From contig CBDCTQ010000027.1 of the NCBI GenBank assembly GCA_965222105.1, positions 24,751 through 88,750 of the forward strand: DNA of 64,000 bases. The letters are read 5' to 3'. Below are positions 26,601 to 33,977 of this stretch, one piece after another. This DNA comes from CALGLS01 sp965222105 (GTDB lineage: Bacteria; Bacteroidota; Bacteroidia; Chitinophagales; Saprospiraceae). The notes below the pieces were generated by a model. The model was given only the letters and a program-made list of their open reading frames with translations. It did no database searches and was not told the DNA's origin. The translations under genes were made by a program, and so were the position numbers. Numbering within the stretch: position 1 is the first letter of the stretch; each line of letters starts with the position of its first letter.

Positions 26601-27271
26601 ATCGTTTGGTCGCAAACAGAAGAATTACCTTGCTCGTCGGTGGCCCTCCAGGTTCGGGTGATGGTGTAATCGTGTTGAGAACAGCCAGAAACACCTTGTG
26701 TACTTGCATCCGTCCAAGTGATGATAATGTTGCCCGTGACAGTACAATTATCCGTTGCTGTTGCGGCACCCGTATTACTGGGGTCGGAGCTTTCGTCGCA
26801 TTCAATAGCCACATCTGCAGGACAGACAATAATCGGGTTGGTGACATCATCAAAGGACACGGTAATCATAACGAGAGGACTTTCCGATCCACCTTGCACA
26901 TTGTCATCATCAGCAACAACCATGTAATTGCCTGGAGGGAAGGTAGTGACATTATTTTCACTGCCGTCGCAGACCCAGGAGGCAGTACCGTCTCCGGGAA
27001 TATAGAGTCCACCAAGATAAAAGTTGAGTTCAAGACAACCTATACCACCTGTGGGTGTTACGAATGCACTCATAGTAGCAGCATCCATGGTTGCAGAAGG
27101 TGTTGTCAAAACTACATTTGTGTTCAACACATTGGTAGTACACTGAGCGAATAGTTGTTGCCCGAAAAACAGGGAACATAAAATAAGGGTAAGGGAAGCC
27201 AGCAGCCGGTGAGAGCCCCCTTTGATTTTTTTCTTTAGTGCGTCGTTCTGGGATGTAAATTTGAAAATCAT
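20660..27271 (-). CDS. Giant secreted HYR / P-domain / cohesin / dockerin-like protein, type A sorting domain
   Basis: A 2,203-aa exported protein; the signal peptide follows a Lys-rich start (LLASLTLILCSLFFGQQLFAQ). Several HYR-type modules with DNC(S/T) centres are interrupted by two proprotein-convertase P-like domains (AGAVVTGVYLDIGMDHSWIGDL and SLTSTHTWVGDLTVTL). Near 1,640-1,790 a cohesin-like domain (FQLPLEILDADVAEFVGV) is followed by a carboxypeptidase-regulatory-like fold and dockerin-like repeats (IAGDVNDDLAVSTFDALLLNQYV, KMGDVTGDANP). A second cohesin-like stretch (YQWILQFDPSVLRF) precedes the C-terminal type A T9SS sorting domain (LLQNTPNPFKDETIIGFYLP). Probably a cell-surface or released adhesin. 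Its own terminator separates it from the adhesin operon. Confidence 0.9.
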   Translation of the reverse strand: MIFKFTSQNDALKKKIKGGSHRLLASLTLILCSLFFGQQLFAQCTTNVLNTNVVLTTPSATMDAATMSAFVTPTGGIGCLELNFYLGGLYIPGDGTASWVCDGSENNVTTFPPGNYMVVADDDNVQGGSESPLVMITVSFDDVTNPIIVCPADVAIECDESSDPSNTGAATATDNCTVTGNIIITWTDASTQGVSGCSQHDYTITRTWRATDEQGNSSVCDQTITVDDTTDPLITSCADVTVDCDTDLDPATSTNLMYPLATDNCSAPADITFTFVDGPPAPLAPPNDCVSNFSFDRTWTAMDECGNASVVCVQTITVMDMTDPVIVCAPDITLECDQPTSPSPVGSFVFTASPNTAWADATTGLVASEMVSLAGIPAGAVVTGVYLDIGMDHSWIGDLVIDVVSPGLTENVLSSLCGNDSNISATFDEWASGPAVCSGYDDGAGDHETCPGYYLVDATISGNVQPAGNFDNFIGQPLTNGDNWFLNITDNTGGDGGCLHDFGITIDWIVPMPAGHATATDNCSAPTDITLTWSDVSTQGVGCDFNNYTITRTWTATDECGLSDQCVQTITVVDTTIPSFTVFPSDMTQPNDVGNCDNTISWPTPTTDDNCPGETLTVEATDPKGNTGTIIINSGGGTDFADFPVGISTVEYTVTDACSNSTMSSFTVTIEDTEAPVVTCPPNDLLHFASCNTDAMLGDYRGLLGVNDNCPTGFTIVQSPAPGTLLSALSTPADGETIDVTFTVTDNAANNLSNSCTFTLTLDEDNDPTPTTAGGILDPLFSECGPLIVTAPTAVDACGNLICGVPFPTVATYLGPDCGAPTGPCISTTRSSTDTPLNITDNDFGGINSVISVVGLDPIIEDVNISLTSTHTWVGDLTVTLTSPNGTTVELFNQPGAPATNFGFGCDQDNMDVTFDDDAVTGGVENVCNPSVTGPGVAGPPFAISGTFNSVVPLAMFNNENPNGDWVLNISDNAAGDLGTLDSWTLELCTNATSTQVPQYEFPVGQHDITWVYDDGNGNTAQQLQEIDVFPDTEAPTASCEDVIVYLDANGNAALGPFDVLTPSGVNLVGGDNQNAMPAPFNSGLTELQITVPFATTFTFDWDYFSIDLPGFDFAGYIVNGTPTALTGTSGDSGSEVVNLNGGDVFGFYVFTVDNLFGPGEMQITNFSPGFSGALELPNWTLLNNNADGFFNAIPGSATDNCTDPANLAFSLVPNTFNCTQVGAPVPVSVLITDEAGNEGVCSSIVTVLDTMPPALFNVPAPSATVHECGNLPDTLGYNVFATDNCDIIGINYNETDDQTGNPDDCGNYNYTLSRIWTATDVNGNTASAVETLMIEDNTDPVISPTFVSNINVTANQNDCFANVALTIDPTDYSDNCAADANLTVTNNAPFGIGDGGSNASGNYPLGTTAVTFTVTDPCGNQGMATVNVTVIDGIAPVVLCSVNSISIPPGVDSVVILPSYMGSFSDNCGLDTVFVTPNVFYCDQTGQHTVTLTAVDEGGLMTSCQTTVEIQDLEPPVAICQNFTVGVDENGQATIQATDIDNGSWDACSGVASLDVFPSTFNTTNFGTNIVTLTVTDSFGTTATCTANVEVTYPPTCFHVGGPGNGVVNGGAGEIIQVPITVTNFTHVSSFQLPLEILDADVAEFVGVNMGSIHPQLESAPGIFDSEIIQTDSFISDIDSMIIVGSMGQDSTVYDTIYTPEYDQIVISWQNPNHQTILDGETIFFIEILLTGDLNDFSFVDETIALNGSESEVSYIYGTTVSPNLMPCVTDGVIVITQILIAGDIYDEDGQPANTVDVDLNVLGGINNPIEVDQTGPDGAYSFIVTNSGDYQVFPHKNLNWPNGVNSADVSAIQQHAVGCCDTLATVYRKIAGDVNDDLAVSTFDALLLNQYVASAYTLPPPAGAPSWRFVPAAQMLLNDASVIVPLYDESIVFMNLQSDTLDNDFIAIKMGDVTGDANPQSIVPPDADPYTSDKVYFHLQDRDLIAGEVIDVEVTADQFKELLAYQWILQFDPSVLRFDDVLMGDLPALSGKNFGLSLLEQGMIVMTWYEVNTQSMKADEVLFTYRFEVLKDGMRLSELMSIGQMPHFESVAFGESYEPHNVELRFTDSDDELSAPFALLQNTPNPFKDETIIGFYLPESTKATLLLTDVTGRQLKSIEIAGDKGYNEVVITKGDLPASGVIHYQLKTNTHHASRQMIIVE

Positions 27272-27961
27272 GATTCTGCTTTTGGTGTTTAAATAAAAAT
27301 CATACAGAGGTTACGCCATATCGACAGAGATATGTCGATATACCATAATGTATAGACCAGTCGCTCTGATGCGACGAGCTATCAGCTAAAGTTTAGAGAC
27401 TCAATCAGGGGATATAGACTGGAAATTGTAACTGGGCTATTGCCAGAAAGGAATAAAGCAATTCAGGAAAGGAAATCGGTTTTCCCGGTTGTTCGTTTAC
27501 TTCATTCTGAATTTCGCGCCTATAAGACTTTACCGGTCAGTGGCTTAACAAAAATAGCCTAAAGTCCGGCTTGGGGCCTAAAGTCTGTGTCGACAAGTAC
27601 TACCGCAAGCGGTAAAACCTGCCTCAATGGGTATATACAGAACGTGTGTGGGCCTGTTATACGCAAGGATTAGTTTAGAGATTCAAAAAGATAAGGCGAA
27701 ATGAGATGCTGACTCACGGTCAACCGGGTTGGTGTTGATTTTTGTTCATGGATTAATAAGTTTTGTTTCGGTCTTAAGCTCCAAAATAGGGGGGAACTTA
27801 TTGATTCGTTATTTCAAGAGATATGTTGCTATTTCAAAATTCGGGATAAAGGTAAATATTTTTTCATCAATAAACCAAAAAAAATCATATTGTTTTTCAT
27901 ATTACCGTTTTTCAGGTATACGAGAATAATAAATAATTATTAATTAGTAATTATTGAATAT
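27272..27961. other. Long upstream region of the 2,203-aa gene
   Basis: No protein gene is supported. On the minus strand it holds a possible -7 box at 27549-27556, paired direct repeats at 27557-27585 and two hairpins in the untranslated leader: ATATCGACA/TGTCGATAT (27318-27326 with 27333-27341) and GTCGC/GCGAC (27360-27364 with 27371-27375). The region from 27590 to 27960 shows nothing beyond an AT-rich stretch. Confidence 0.6.
27549..27585 (-). promoter_or_regulatory. Promoter with tandem putative activator sites
   Basis: Read on the minus strand, two identical decamers GACTTTAGGC (27576-27585 and 27557-27566) are spaced by nine bases and abut TATTTTTG (27549-27556), a full TAnnTTTG match. 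No -33 element is visible where the second decamer sits, so the decamers may bind an activator that replaces it. The leader to the start codon would be about 270 nt. Confidence 0.4.
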
Positions 27962-28888
27962 TCATTGCATCCTGCTGCGTTTCACCAGGTATCCCTGCAA
28001 CACCTGTTTAAATCCGGCGTGGATGTCGGCCTCTATCAGGTCGATCTTGTATTGGAGGCATTTCACTTTTAACTTTTCAGTAAATTTTGCCATTTGAGCG
28101 ACATACCGCTCCTTCACCTGGTTGGATTGCAGACGGATGCGCTCTCCCGTTTCCATATCGATGAAGAGATAGGGCCGGTTTTCAAATTCAAAATTAATTT
28201 CTTTTGATTTATCGACCACATGAAAAAGGACTACTTCGTGTTTGTTGTGTTTGAGGTGTTGGAGAGCAGCGAAGAGATCATCTGTCTGTTCGGACTGTTC
28301 AAACATATCGCTGAAAATAATGACCATCGACCGTTTGTGTATGCTGTCGGCGATCTGGTGGAGGGCTTGTGCGGCGGAGGTCGATTTGTTGTGTTCCGGG
28401 TTGTCGATCATTTTTTGGAGATAGGTCAACATCAGCCGGTAGTGAGCGGTGCTGGACTTGCAGCGGGCATGGGTGCGCACTTCATTGTCGAACAGGCTTA
28501 GGCCAAATGCGTCTCGCTGCTTTTTCAGCAAATGCATCAAAGAAGCTGCCGAGAGGGCCGAAAAGCGTAATTTGTTGATGTAGTCTTTACTGTTTTTGGT
28601 GACTTCCGGGAAATACATCGACGAAGAGGTGTCGATGACGATCTGGCAGCGCAAATTCGTTTCTTCCTCAAATTTTTTGGTAAAAAGCCGGTCGGTGCGG
28701 GCATAGACCTTCCAGTCGATGTCGCGGGTAGATTCGCCGGGATTGTAGAGGCGGTGTTCCGCAAATTCAACCGAAAATCCATGAAAAGGGCTTTTGTGCA
28801 AACCAATGATGAATCCCTCTACCACCTGTCGGGCCAGCAGTTCGAGGTTGCCGAGATTTCTAACGTCGTAATTGTCGAGTAATTCCAT
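27962..28888 (-). CDS. DUF58 / VWA-like protein
   Basis: A 308-aa cytoplasmic protein of the DUF58 family. Characteristic segments are GFSVEFAEHRLYNPGES, RDIDWKVYARTDRLFTKKFE and the VWA-like MIDAS-type sequence IVIDTSSSMYF, followed by SMVIIFSDMF. Such proteins usually sit in aerotolerance (Bat) or MoxR clusters with an AAA ATPase and are thought to help complex assembly or chaperoning; here none of those partners is adjacent, so this is an orphan copy. A TACCTTTG box lies only about 10 nt upstream of the start codon. Confidence 0.88.
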   Translation of the reverse strand: MELLDNYDVRNLGNLELLARQVVEGFIIGLHKSPFHGFSVEFAEHRLYNPGESTRDIDWKVYARTDRLFTKKFEEETNLRCQIVIDTSSSMYFPEVTKNSKDYINKLRFSALSAASLMHLLKKQRDAFGLSLFDNEVRTHARCKSSTAHYRLMLTYLQKMIDNPEHNKSTSAAQALHQIADSIHKRSMVIIFSDMFEQSEQTDDLFAALQHLKHNKHEVVLFHVVDKSKEINFEFENRPYLFIDMETGERIRLQSNQVKERYVAQMAKFTEKLKVKCLQYKIDLIEADIHAGFKQVLQGYLVKRSRMQ

Positions 28889-28896
28889 AGGAAATG

Positions 28897-28904
28897 CAAA
28901 GGTA
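28897..28904 (-). promoter_or_regulatory. -7 box very close to the DUF58 start
   Basis: Minus-strand TACCTTTG matches TAnnTTTG exactly. A start site 6-8 bases downstream would give a leaderless or nearly leaderless mRNA for the DUF58 gene. The right end of the 123-bp hairpin repeat (22 bp identical) lies at 28916-28937 in the -33 region. Confidence 0.45.
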
Positions 28905-29026
28905 GTGTTTATACTATTTATTTTTTGAGCTTTACTTTGTGGTAATTGCCATAGCGATTCTCGCCATTTAGCGAGTGGACGTTGATTAGACTACGCCTTT
29001 TTGAGTGTGAAAGTTGCTCTTAAGAA

Positions 29027-29062
29027 AAAACCCCTCCGGCATCAACTGCTCAAAGGGGTTTT
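29027..29062. terminator. Terminator after thioredoxin
   Basis: AAAACCCCT (29027-29035) pairs with AGGGGTTTT (29054-29062), with an A tract on the left that gives a U tract on the minus-strand transcript. It ends the thioredoxin gene, 28 bp after its stop. Confidence 0.8.
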
Positions 29063-29089
29063 CTAAAAACTGAAAAATTATGAAAGGTA

Positions 29090-29416
29090 TTATGCCGCAG
29101 TAAGCTGGGCTTCAATTTTTTGTGACAGGGCCTGTTTGGTCGTTACACCAACGTGTTTGTCGACCACTTCGCCATTTTTAAGGATCAAAATAGTGGGGAT
29201 GCTTCGCACGCCGTATTTCATGGAAATCGCCTGATTGTGGTCTACATTCAATTTTCCGATAAGGGCCTTACCATCGTATTCCTTCGACAATTCCTCGATG
29301 ATAGGGGTGATCATTCGACAAGGGCCGCACCATTCAGCCCAAAAATCGACAACGGCTACACCTTCATTGTCCAAAACTTTTTCCTGGAAGTTGGTGTCTG
29401 TGAATTCAAATGCCAT
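29090..29416 (-). CDS. trxA: Thioredoxin
   Basis: A 108-aa classic thioredoxin with active site WCGPC (in VVDFWAEWCGPCRMI, Cys near residues 31 and 34), the buried FWA segment and the cis-Pro region VRSIPTILILKNGEVVDKHVG. No signal peptide, so it acts in the cytoplasm reducing disulfides. A consensus -7 box (29490-29497) and a terminator (29027-29062) frame it as a single-gene transcript. Confidence 0.97.
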   Translation of the reverse strand: MAFEFTDTNFQEKVLDNEGVAVVDFWAEWCGPCRMITPIIEELSKEYDGKALIGKLNVDHNQAISMKYGVRSIPTILILKNGEVVDKHVGVTTKQALSQKIEAQLTAA

Positions 29417-29489
29417 GATAGTTTATCTTTTTTTTATAAAATTAATTAGTTCCAATGCCGTATACAACAGCTTTGCTGGAAATTGGTTG

Positions 29490-29497
29490 CAAATATA
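29490..29497 (-). promoter_or_regulatory. Promoter box of trxA
   Basis: Minus-strand TATATTTG is a full match to TAnnTTTG and would start transcription near 29483, giving a leader of about 65 nt. No good -33 element seen. Confidence 0.5.
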
Positions 29498-29748
29498 TGC
29501 ATTTATGTTGAGGTTAGTGTCCTGCAAAAGACACGGAATTTGCGCCTGTAATTTTCTGCTTGGTTACGTCTATACCAGCCAGCCGCCCGTCCGTCACGAC
29601 CCGCCTGGATTGGACATACAGTCCCACATCTTAAGCACTAGATAGCGAACCTACGGCCCGCTGACTCACCACTATATTGGTACTACAAAGATATAGCTCC
29701 GTTGGAGCGAAATATGTATTCATAACTGCTGACTTGTTGGTAAACTAT

Positions 29749-29784
29749 CTCCGTTCGTCGCGGTATGCAACCGCAATGCTCGCT
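29749..29784 (-). repeat. REP-like repeat (GCATCGCGGTTGCAAACCGC family), diverged copy
   Basis: Reverse-orientation relative of the repeats at 47642-47678 and 59457-59493, retaining CTCCGTTCGTCGCGG and GCAACCGC with ATGCTCGCT. Confidence 0.65.
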
Positions 29785-29836
29785 AGTCAATTGCAGCACC
29801 TCTTAAACTTTGTCTTGAACTTGAACGTACCCTTCC

Positions 29837-30433
29837 TCATATCATTAAAGGTTGAATTATAGCATACAATTCCTCATAAGTGAAATTTTGCTTATATATC
29901 AGGTTGGTGCCGTCCTGGTTGTTCGACAGGATCAATACGGGTTGAATACCACTAAAAAGACTGGCGTAAGGATTTCGTGCATCGTAATCTTCCAGCCCGG
30001 TGAGAATGTAGTTGTTGTTGATCAGTCCCAGGGCACGGATGTGGACGTTCACCTTGTCTATTTCGTCCAAAAGGTCGACATTGATGTGGTGAATGGCGAT
30101 GGATTGGGGGTTCACCTCCGCCTGTAGCTTGGAGAGATGATGCAACAGGTCATCACAAGAGGGGCAGTTTAGTTTCCACAGGCAGTAAACGTTCAACCCC
30201 CGGCTGCCCTTGTCGATGAGGTGTACGAGGTCGTCGACGAGCATGGGGGTGGCGACAATGCCGGAGGCAGTGGCCAGTTTTTGTTGGTCTTCTGCCGAAA
30301 GGTCGGCAGCGACCAATGCCTCTCCATGAGGTTTGGCCGCCTCGGTGGGGTTGACGGATTTTTTAGCACGGGTGTTGTGGCAGCCAAACGCCAATACGCC
30401 CAATGCAAATAGTAGTAGAGCACGGCACAGCAT
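29837..30433 (-). CDS. Lipoprotein with thioredoxin-like fold
   Basis: A 198-aa lipoprotein starting at MLCRALLLFALGVLAFGCHN, with the lipobox LAFGC. The promoter box at 30458-30465 lies inside a longer upstream extension, supporting this start. The central LNVYCLWKLNCPSCDDLLHHLSKLQ has a CxxC pair in a thioredoxin-like setting, but preceded by Leu-Asn rather than Trp, and later PVLILSNNQDGTNL may be the cis-Pro/strand region. It may reduce or carry electrons in the periplasm or serve only as a scaffold. No close family recognised. Confidence 0.75.
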   Translation of the reverse strand: MLCRALLLFALGVLAFGCHNTRAKKSVNPTEAAKPHGEALVAADLSAEDQQKLATASGIVATPMLVDDLVHLIDKGSRGLNVYCLWKLNCPSCDDLLHHLSKLQAEVNPQSIAIHHINVDLLDEIDKVNVHIRALGLINNNYILTGLEDYDARNPYASLFSGIQPVLILSNNQDGTNLIYKQNFTYEELYAIIQPLMI

Positions 30434-30457
30434 AGTTTCACATATTTTTATCTTATA

Positions 30458-30486
30458 CAAAAATAGCATATTTGATGCCAGTACAA
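30458..30486 (-). promoter_or_regulatory. Promoter of the thioredoxin-like lipoprotein gene
   Basis: Minus-strand TATTTTTG (30458-30465) with TTG (30484-30486) 18 bp upstream fits the Bacteroidota promoter pattern. It overlaps the start of the divergent DUF3810 gene. Confidence 0.55.
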
Positions 30487-31590
30487 GAAAGGATGAAGCA
30501 AAACTTGGGTAAAATGGTAAAAAAGAGACAGGACAAGCGCTATCTGTGGATCGGATTAGGAGTTGCGTCGCTGCTGATTCGCTGGCTGTTGACTCTCCAG
30601 CCGGTCTGGGCTGAAAATGGATACAGCAGGGGTTTGTTTCGGATGGTACGATGGGGTTTTGATCTCGTGGTTGGTTGGATCCCCTTTCCGCTCATTTATG
30701 CAATTGTATTGTTGGTGCCTTGTTGGGGGATATGGAAGTTGGTCAAATCCGTCAGGCAGGCCAAGGGCTTTGGCAGCAAAATAGGGGAGGTGGTTCTTTC
30801 GCTTTTGGCATTTGGGGGAGCACTTATCACGTTGTTTTTGTGGCTGTGGGGCTATAACTATGATCGCATTCCCATCGAGGATCACTTGGGGCTGACACCT
30901 CTGCCGCTTTCGCAAACGGAACTCCGGCAGGAACTGGAAAAGTACACCTCCAGGATCACTCAAAGCCGGGAGGCTCTCGATACATCAGAAAGTCTTGATT
31001 TTTCCAGTGAAACAGGATGTAAAAGAATAGAAAAGGAGGTTTCAGCTACGGTTGTAAACACTATGTTACAATGGGGGTATCCCGCAAGTAACAACCTTCC
31101 CGTGCGCACCTTGTTGAAAGGAACCCTTTTGCGTATTGGGACGGCTGGTTTCTATCTCCCATTTACCGGCGAATGCAACCTCGACGGTGGATTGCATCCC
31201 CTTCAGGTGCCCTACGTCATGGCGCATGAAATGGCACATGGTCAAGGAATTGGCGACGAGGGTTCCTGCAACTTTATCGCCTTCCTGAGTTGTATCAATT
31301 CGGAGGACCCTTACGTCCGGTATTCGGGATACCTGTCCTTTTGGCGCACCCTTGCCGCCAACTACCGGGTTTATCAACCGGAGAAATACGCTGCTTTTCG
31401 CAAAACACTACCCAGTGGCATCATCGCCGACCTCGACGCCATCAATGCCAACAATCGCAAGTATCCCGATTTTTTCCCCAGCCTACGCGATGCCACTTAC
31501 AATGCCTACCTCCATGCCCAGGGCATTGAGGAGGGAATGCAAAATTACGACCGGGTGGTGGTGCTGGTGCGGGCTTATTTTTTGAATTAG
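30475..31590 (+). CDS. DUF3810 family membrane protein with HExxH motif
   Basis: A 371-aa Bacteroidota-specific protein. Three membrane segments occur in the first ~120 residues (WIGLGVASLLIRWLLTL, LIYAIVLLVPCWGIW, LLAFGGALITLFLWLWGY). The C-terminal domain contains the zinc-protease signature YVMAHEMAHGQGIGDEGSCNF with a Glu in DEGSCN as possible third ligand. Family proteins are unstudied; the motif suggests a membrane-bound metallopeptidase. The ATG at 30475 is preferred over the TTG before it. Divergent from the lipoprotein gene with very little space, so its own promoter is unclear. Confidence 0.88.
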   Translation: MPVQERMKQNLGKMVKKRQDKRYLWIGLGVASLLIRWLLTLQPVWAENGYSRGLFRMVRWGFDLVVGWIPFPLIYAIVLLVPCWGIWKLVKSVRQAKGFGSKIGEVVLSLLAFGGALITLFLWLWGYNYDRIPIEDHLGLTPLPLSQTELRQELEKYTSRITQSREALDTSESLDFSSETGCKRIEKEVSATVVNTMLQWGYPASNNLPVRTLLKGTLLRIGTAGFYLPFTGECNLDGGLHPLQVPYVMAHEMAHGQGIGDEGSCNFIAFLSCINSEDPYVRYSGYLSFWRTLAANYRVYQPEKYAAFRKTLPSGIIADLDAINANNRKYPDFFPSLRDATYNAYLHAQGIEEGMQNYDRVVVLVRAYFLN

Positions 31591-31758
31591 CGCGACTCCC
31601 GCCCTTTTTGCCTAACCGGCAGGCGGTAAGGTTGACACAGTTTTCTGAAAAGTCTCTTGTTTGCAAAACAATCCTTCGCGCCCGTTTTCAGCCATAAAAA
31701 ATTTTATCCCGCTGTTGCGCAATTCCCCATTTTATTCAAAATTATTCAAAATAAAACC

Positions 31759-31766
31759 TACTTTTG
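31759..31766 (+). promoter_or_regulatory. Promoter box of icd
   Basis: TACTTTTG matches TAnnTTTG exactly. The leader to the ATG at 31812 would be about 40 nt. It overlaps an upstream in-frame ATG (31764), which therefore cannot be the normal start. Confidence 0.6.
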
Positions 31767-31811
31767 TCGCGCATTTTCAGAAAAATTTCAAACACAAAAC
31801 AAAATCAAAAT

Positions 31812-33080
31812 ATGCGCGGAAAAAAGATCACTATGACGGATGGTAAACTGACCGTCCCCGACCATCCGATCATCCCATTTATTGAAGGCGATGGCATTGG
31901 GCCGGATATTTGGGCGGCAGCCGTAAGAGTATTCGATGCAGCCGTCGAAAAAGCCTACAAAGGCAAGCGCTCAATCGTCTGGGAAGAAGTATACGCCGGC
32001 CAGAAAGCCTACGACCGAACCGAAAAATGGCTCCCCGCCAAAACGCTTAGCACCATCAAAAAATACCTGGTAGCCATCAAAGGCCCGTTGACTACTCCGG
32101 TAGGAGGAGGGATCCGCTCCCTCAATGTAGCCTTGCGGCAAAAGCTGGACCTCTACGCCTGTGTCCGCCCGGTGCGGTACTTCAAGGGAGTGCCGTCGCC
32201 CGTCCGCGAACCCCAAAACGTAGATATGGTCATCTTTCGGGAAAACACCGAAGACATCTACGCCGGTATCGAATACCTGCACAACACCGCTAAACTGCGC
32301 AAACTGAAAAAGTTTTTGATAAACGACCTCAAGGTCAAATCCATTCGCTTCCCCAAAACGGTATCTCTGGGCGTCAAACCCGTTTCCGTCGAAGGAACGG
32401 AGCGGTTGGTTTGTTCTGCCATCGACTTTGCCCTGGCCAATGGTCGCTCATCCGTTACGCTCGTCCACAAGGGCAACATCATGAAATTCACCGAAGGCAA
32501 ATTCAAAGAATGGGGCTATGAAGTGGCGGAAAAAAAATATCGTAGAAAAGTATTTACCTGGGCTCAATACGACCGCATCAAAGCCAAAAGAGGCAAAGCC
32601 GCTGCCGACAAGGCCCAACAAAAAGCCCTCGACCGGGGAGCCCTCCTGATCAAGGACGTCATCGCCGACGCCTTTCTCCAGCAGATACTCACCCGCCCGG
32701 CCGAATACAGCGTCATCGCTACCCTCAACCTCAATGGCGACTACATCTCCGACGCCCTCGCCGCACAGGTAGGAGGCATCGGCATAGCGCCGGGCGCCAA
32801 CATCAACTACCACACCGGCATCGCCATCTTTGAGGCCACACACGGCACCGCTCCCAAATATGCGGGCATGGACAAAGTCAACCCCAGCTCGGTCATCCTG
32901 TCTGGCTCGATGATGTTGCGTTACATCGGTTGGAACGAAGCTGCCGACCTGATCGAAAAAGGGGTGGGAAAATCCATTCAGAAAAAGCGGGTTACCTACG
33001 ACTTTGAGCGTCTTATGAAAAAAGCAACCCTTTTGAAATGCTCAGAATTTGGCAGCGAGATCATCAAAAATATGAGGTGA
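31812..33080 (+). CDS. icd: NADP-dependent isocitrate dehydrogenase
   Basis: A 422-aa dimeric-type enzyme of the citric acid cycle, converting isocitrate to 2-oxoglutarate. Family segments are IPFIEGDGIGPDIW, KGPLTTPVGGGIRSLNVALRQ, the substrate-binding MVIFRENTEDIYAGIEY, VTLVHKGNIMKFTEG, NLNGDYISDALAAQVGGIG and the NADP-site FEATHGTAPKYAG followed by KVNPSSVILSG. The start at 31812 is chosen because the promoter box lies over the upstream in-frame ATG. Alone on its transcript as far as can be seen. Confidence 0.96.
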   Translation: MRGKKITMTDGKLTVPDHPIIPFIEGDGIGPDIWAAAVRVFDAAVEKAYKGKRSIVWEEVYAGQKAYDRTEKWLPAKTLSTIKKYLVAIKGPLTTPVGGGIRSLNVALRQKLDLYACVRPVRYFKGVPSPVREPQNVDMVIFRENTEDIYAGIEYLHNTAKLRKLKKFLINDLKVKSIRFPKTVSLGVKPVSVEGTERLVCSAIDFALANGRSSVTLVHKGNIMKFTEGKFKEWGYEVAEKKYRRKVFTWAQYDRIKAKRGKAAADKAQQKALDRGALLIKDVIADAFLQQILTRPAEYSVIATLNLNGDYISDALAAQVGGIGIAPGANINYHTGIAIFEATHGTAPKYAGMDKVNPSSVILSGSMMLRYIGWNEAADLIEKGVGKSIQKKRVTYDFERLMKKATLLKCSEFGSEIIKNMR

Positions 33081-33091
33081 TTTGTGAGTGT

Positions 33092-33290
33092 GTGACAAAT
33101 CTACCTGGCGGTAGACAGGCCAGTCCCGCCGCCGTGCCTAACCAGCAGGCAGAAAGGGCGGGAATCGCTGCGAGTTATTGCCACAAAGGCACAGAGACAC
33201 AAAGATTCACACCTTGCCTGCCGACACAGGCAGGGAGAAAATCTCTGTGCCCGCCTTCCGACCGGCAGGTACGTCGCGCGCACTCAGGTA
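33092..33290 (+). repeat. Long dispersed intergenic repeat
   Basis: Begins with TGACAAATCTACCTGGCGG, passes through GGCGGGAATCGCTGCGAG, then TTGCCACAAAGGCACAGAGA and related blocks, and ends in CCGACCGGCAGGTACG. It is the most complete copy of the family in this window and contains several short internal palindromes. Confidence 0.7.
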
Positions 33291-33305
33291 ATTTCGAGAA
33301 GCAGC

Positions 33306-33662
33306 TTACGCTGAAAAGGAAGAGCCGCAGCCGCAGGTATCGGTGGCATTGGGGTTGTTGAAGGTGAAACCGCGGTTGTTGAGTCCCTCTGTCCAGTCGA
33401 TCTCCATACCCAGTAGGTATATGGCGTGGGATTTTTGCATGTATACGGTCAATTCTTCGATGGTAAAAGAATCATCGTTTTCCTTTGGATTGTCAAAACC
33501 AAGGATATAGGAAAAACCGGAGCATCCGCCTCCTTTCACCCCGATGCGCAGGCCGTGATCGTCGGGTATGGACTGCTCTTCCCGGATGCGACGCAGTTGT
33601 TTCAGTGCTGTATCGGTGATGGTGACGGGTAAAACGGCGTTTTTCTCTGTCGTCGTATTCAT
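33306..33662 (-). CDS. A-type iron-sulfur carrier (IscA/ErpA/HesB family)
   Basis: A 118-aa Fe-S assembly protein that hands clusters to target enzymes. The three ligand cysteines are present in GGGCSGFSY and in the C-terminal CGCGSSFSA, with the conserved N-terminal ITDTALKQLRRIREEQ. A consensus TAAATTTG box (33688-33695) lies just upstream. No suf or isc genes are adjacent, so it is a stand-alone carrier. Confidence 0.94.
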   Translation of the reverse strand: MNTTTEKNAVLPVTITDTALKQLRRIREEQSIPDDHGLRIGVKGGGCSGFSYILGFDNPKENDDSFTIEELTVYMQKSHAIYLLGMEIDWTEGLNNRGFTFNNPNATDTCGCGSSFSA

Positions 33663-33687
33663 TTGCGATGCATTTGTTAATCGTATA

Positions 33688-33695
33688 CAAATTTA
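33688..33695 (-). promoter_or_regulatory. Promoter box of the A-type carrier gene
   Basis: Minus-strand TAAATTTG, full TAnnTTTG match, with an expected leader of about 19 nt to the start codon at 33662. Confidence 0.5.
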
Positions 33696-33907
33696 AGGAA
33701 AAAATCTAACGAATAAAACACCATTTTGGTTGACCTAAAAGGAGTATTTTACGTAAAAACTGTGTCCTACGCTCCAATTTGCGTTTTGAAAAGTACCTGA
33801 ATTAGACAACAATTGAAGGAATACAGCTACGAAACCAGCAATTGAACAAGGTCTCCCCATTTTTTTAATCGTTATGTAAAAGAGAATCAACAACCAATAA
33901 TCAACAA

Positions 33908-33956
33908 CCGTGAAGGACTATCGCCAATCACTGCGCATATCACTACACCTTCACGG
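33908..33956 (+). repeat. REP-like palindrome, copy 4
   Basis: CCGTGAAGG (33908-33916) and CCTTCACGG (33948-33956) with a diverged interior; AACAACCAA-type repeats on both sides as at copy 2. Confidence 0.75.
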
Positions 33957-33977
33957 CACGCAAACAACCAACAACCC

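Larger units (their letters stand above)
29417..29836. other. Intergenic region with hairpin repeats
   Basis: No gene supported. Apart from the trxA promoter it holds a small hairpin AGCTCCGTTGGAGCGA near 29694-29710 and the reversed copy of the CGCGGTTGCAAACCGCG repeat family at 29749-29784. Confidence 0.6.
33663..33977. other. Intergenic region with promoter and REP repeat
   Basis: Holds the minus-strand -7 box TAAATTTG (33688-33695) of the Fe-S carrier gene, unassigned AT-rich sequence, AC-rich short repeats and the palindromic repeat at 33908-33956. No gene seen. Confidence 0.6.

Noticed and set aside
27590..27620. TACCGCAAGCGGTA palindrome as an operator or riboswitch part
   Set aside because: Single short palindrome (CCGC/GCGG) without neighbouring promoter elements or aptamer-like sequence.
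27729..27929. 66-codon plus-strand frame upstream of the DUF58 gene
   Set aside because: Random-looking AT-rich translation with no start signal and no resemblance to a family.
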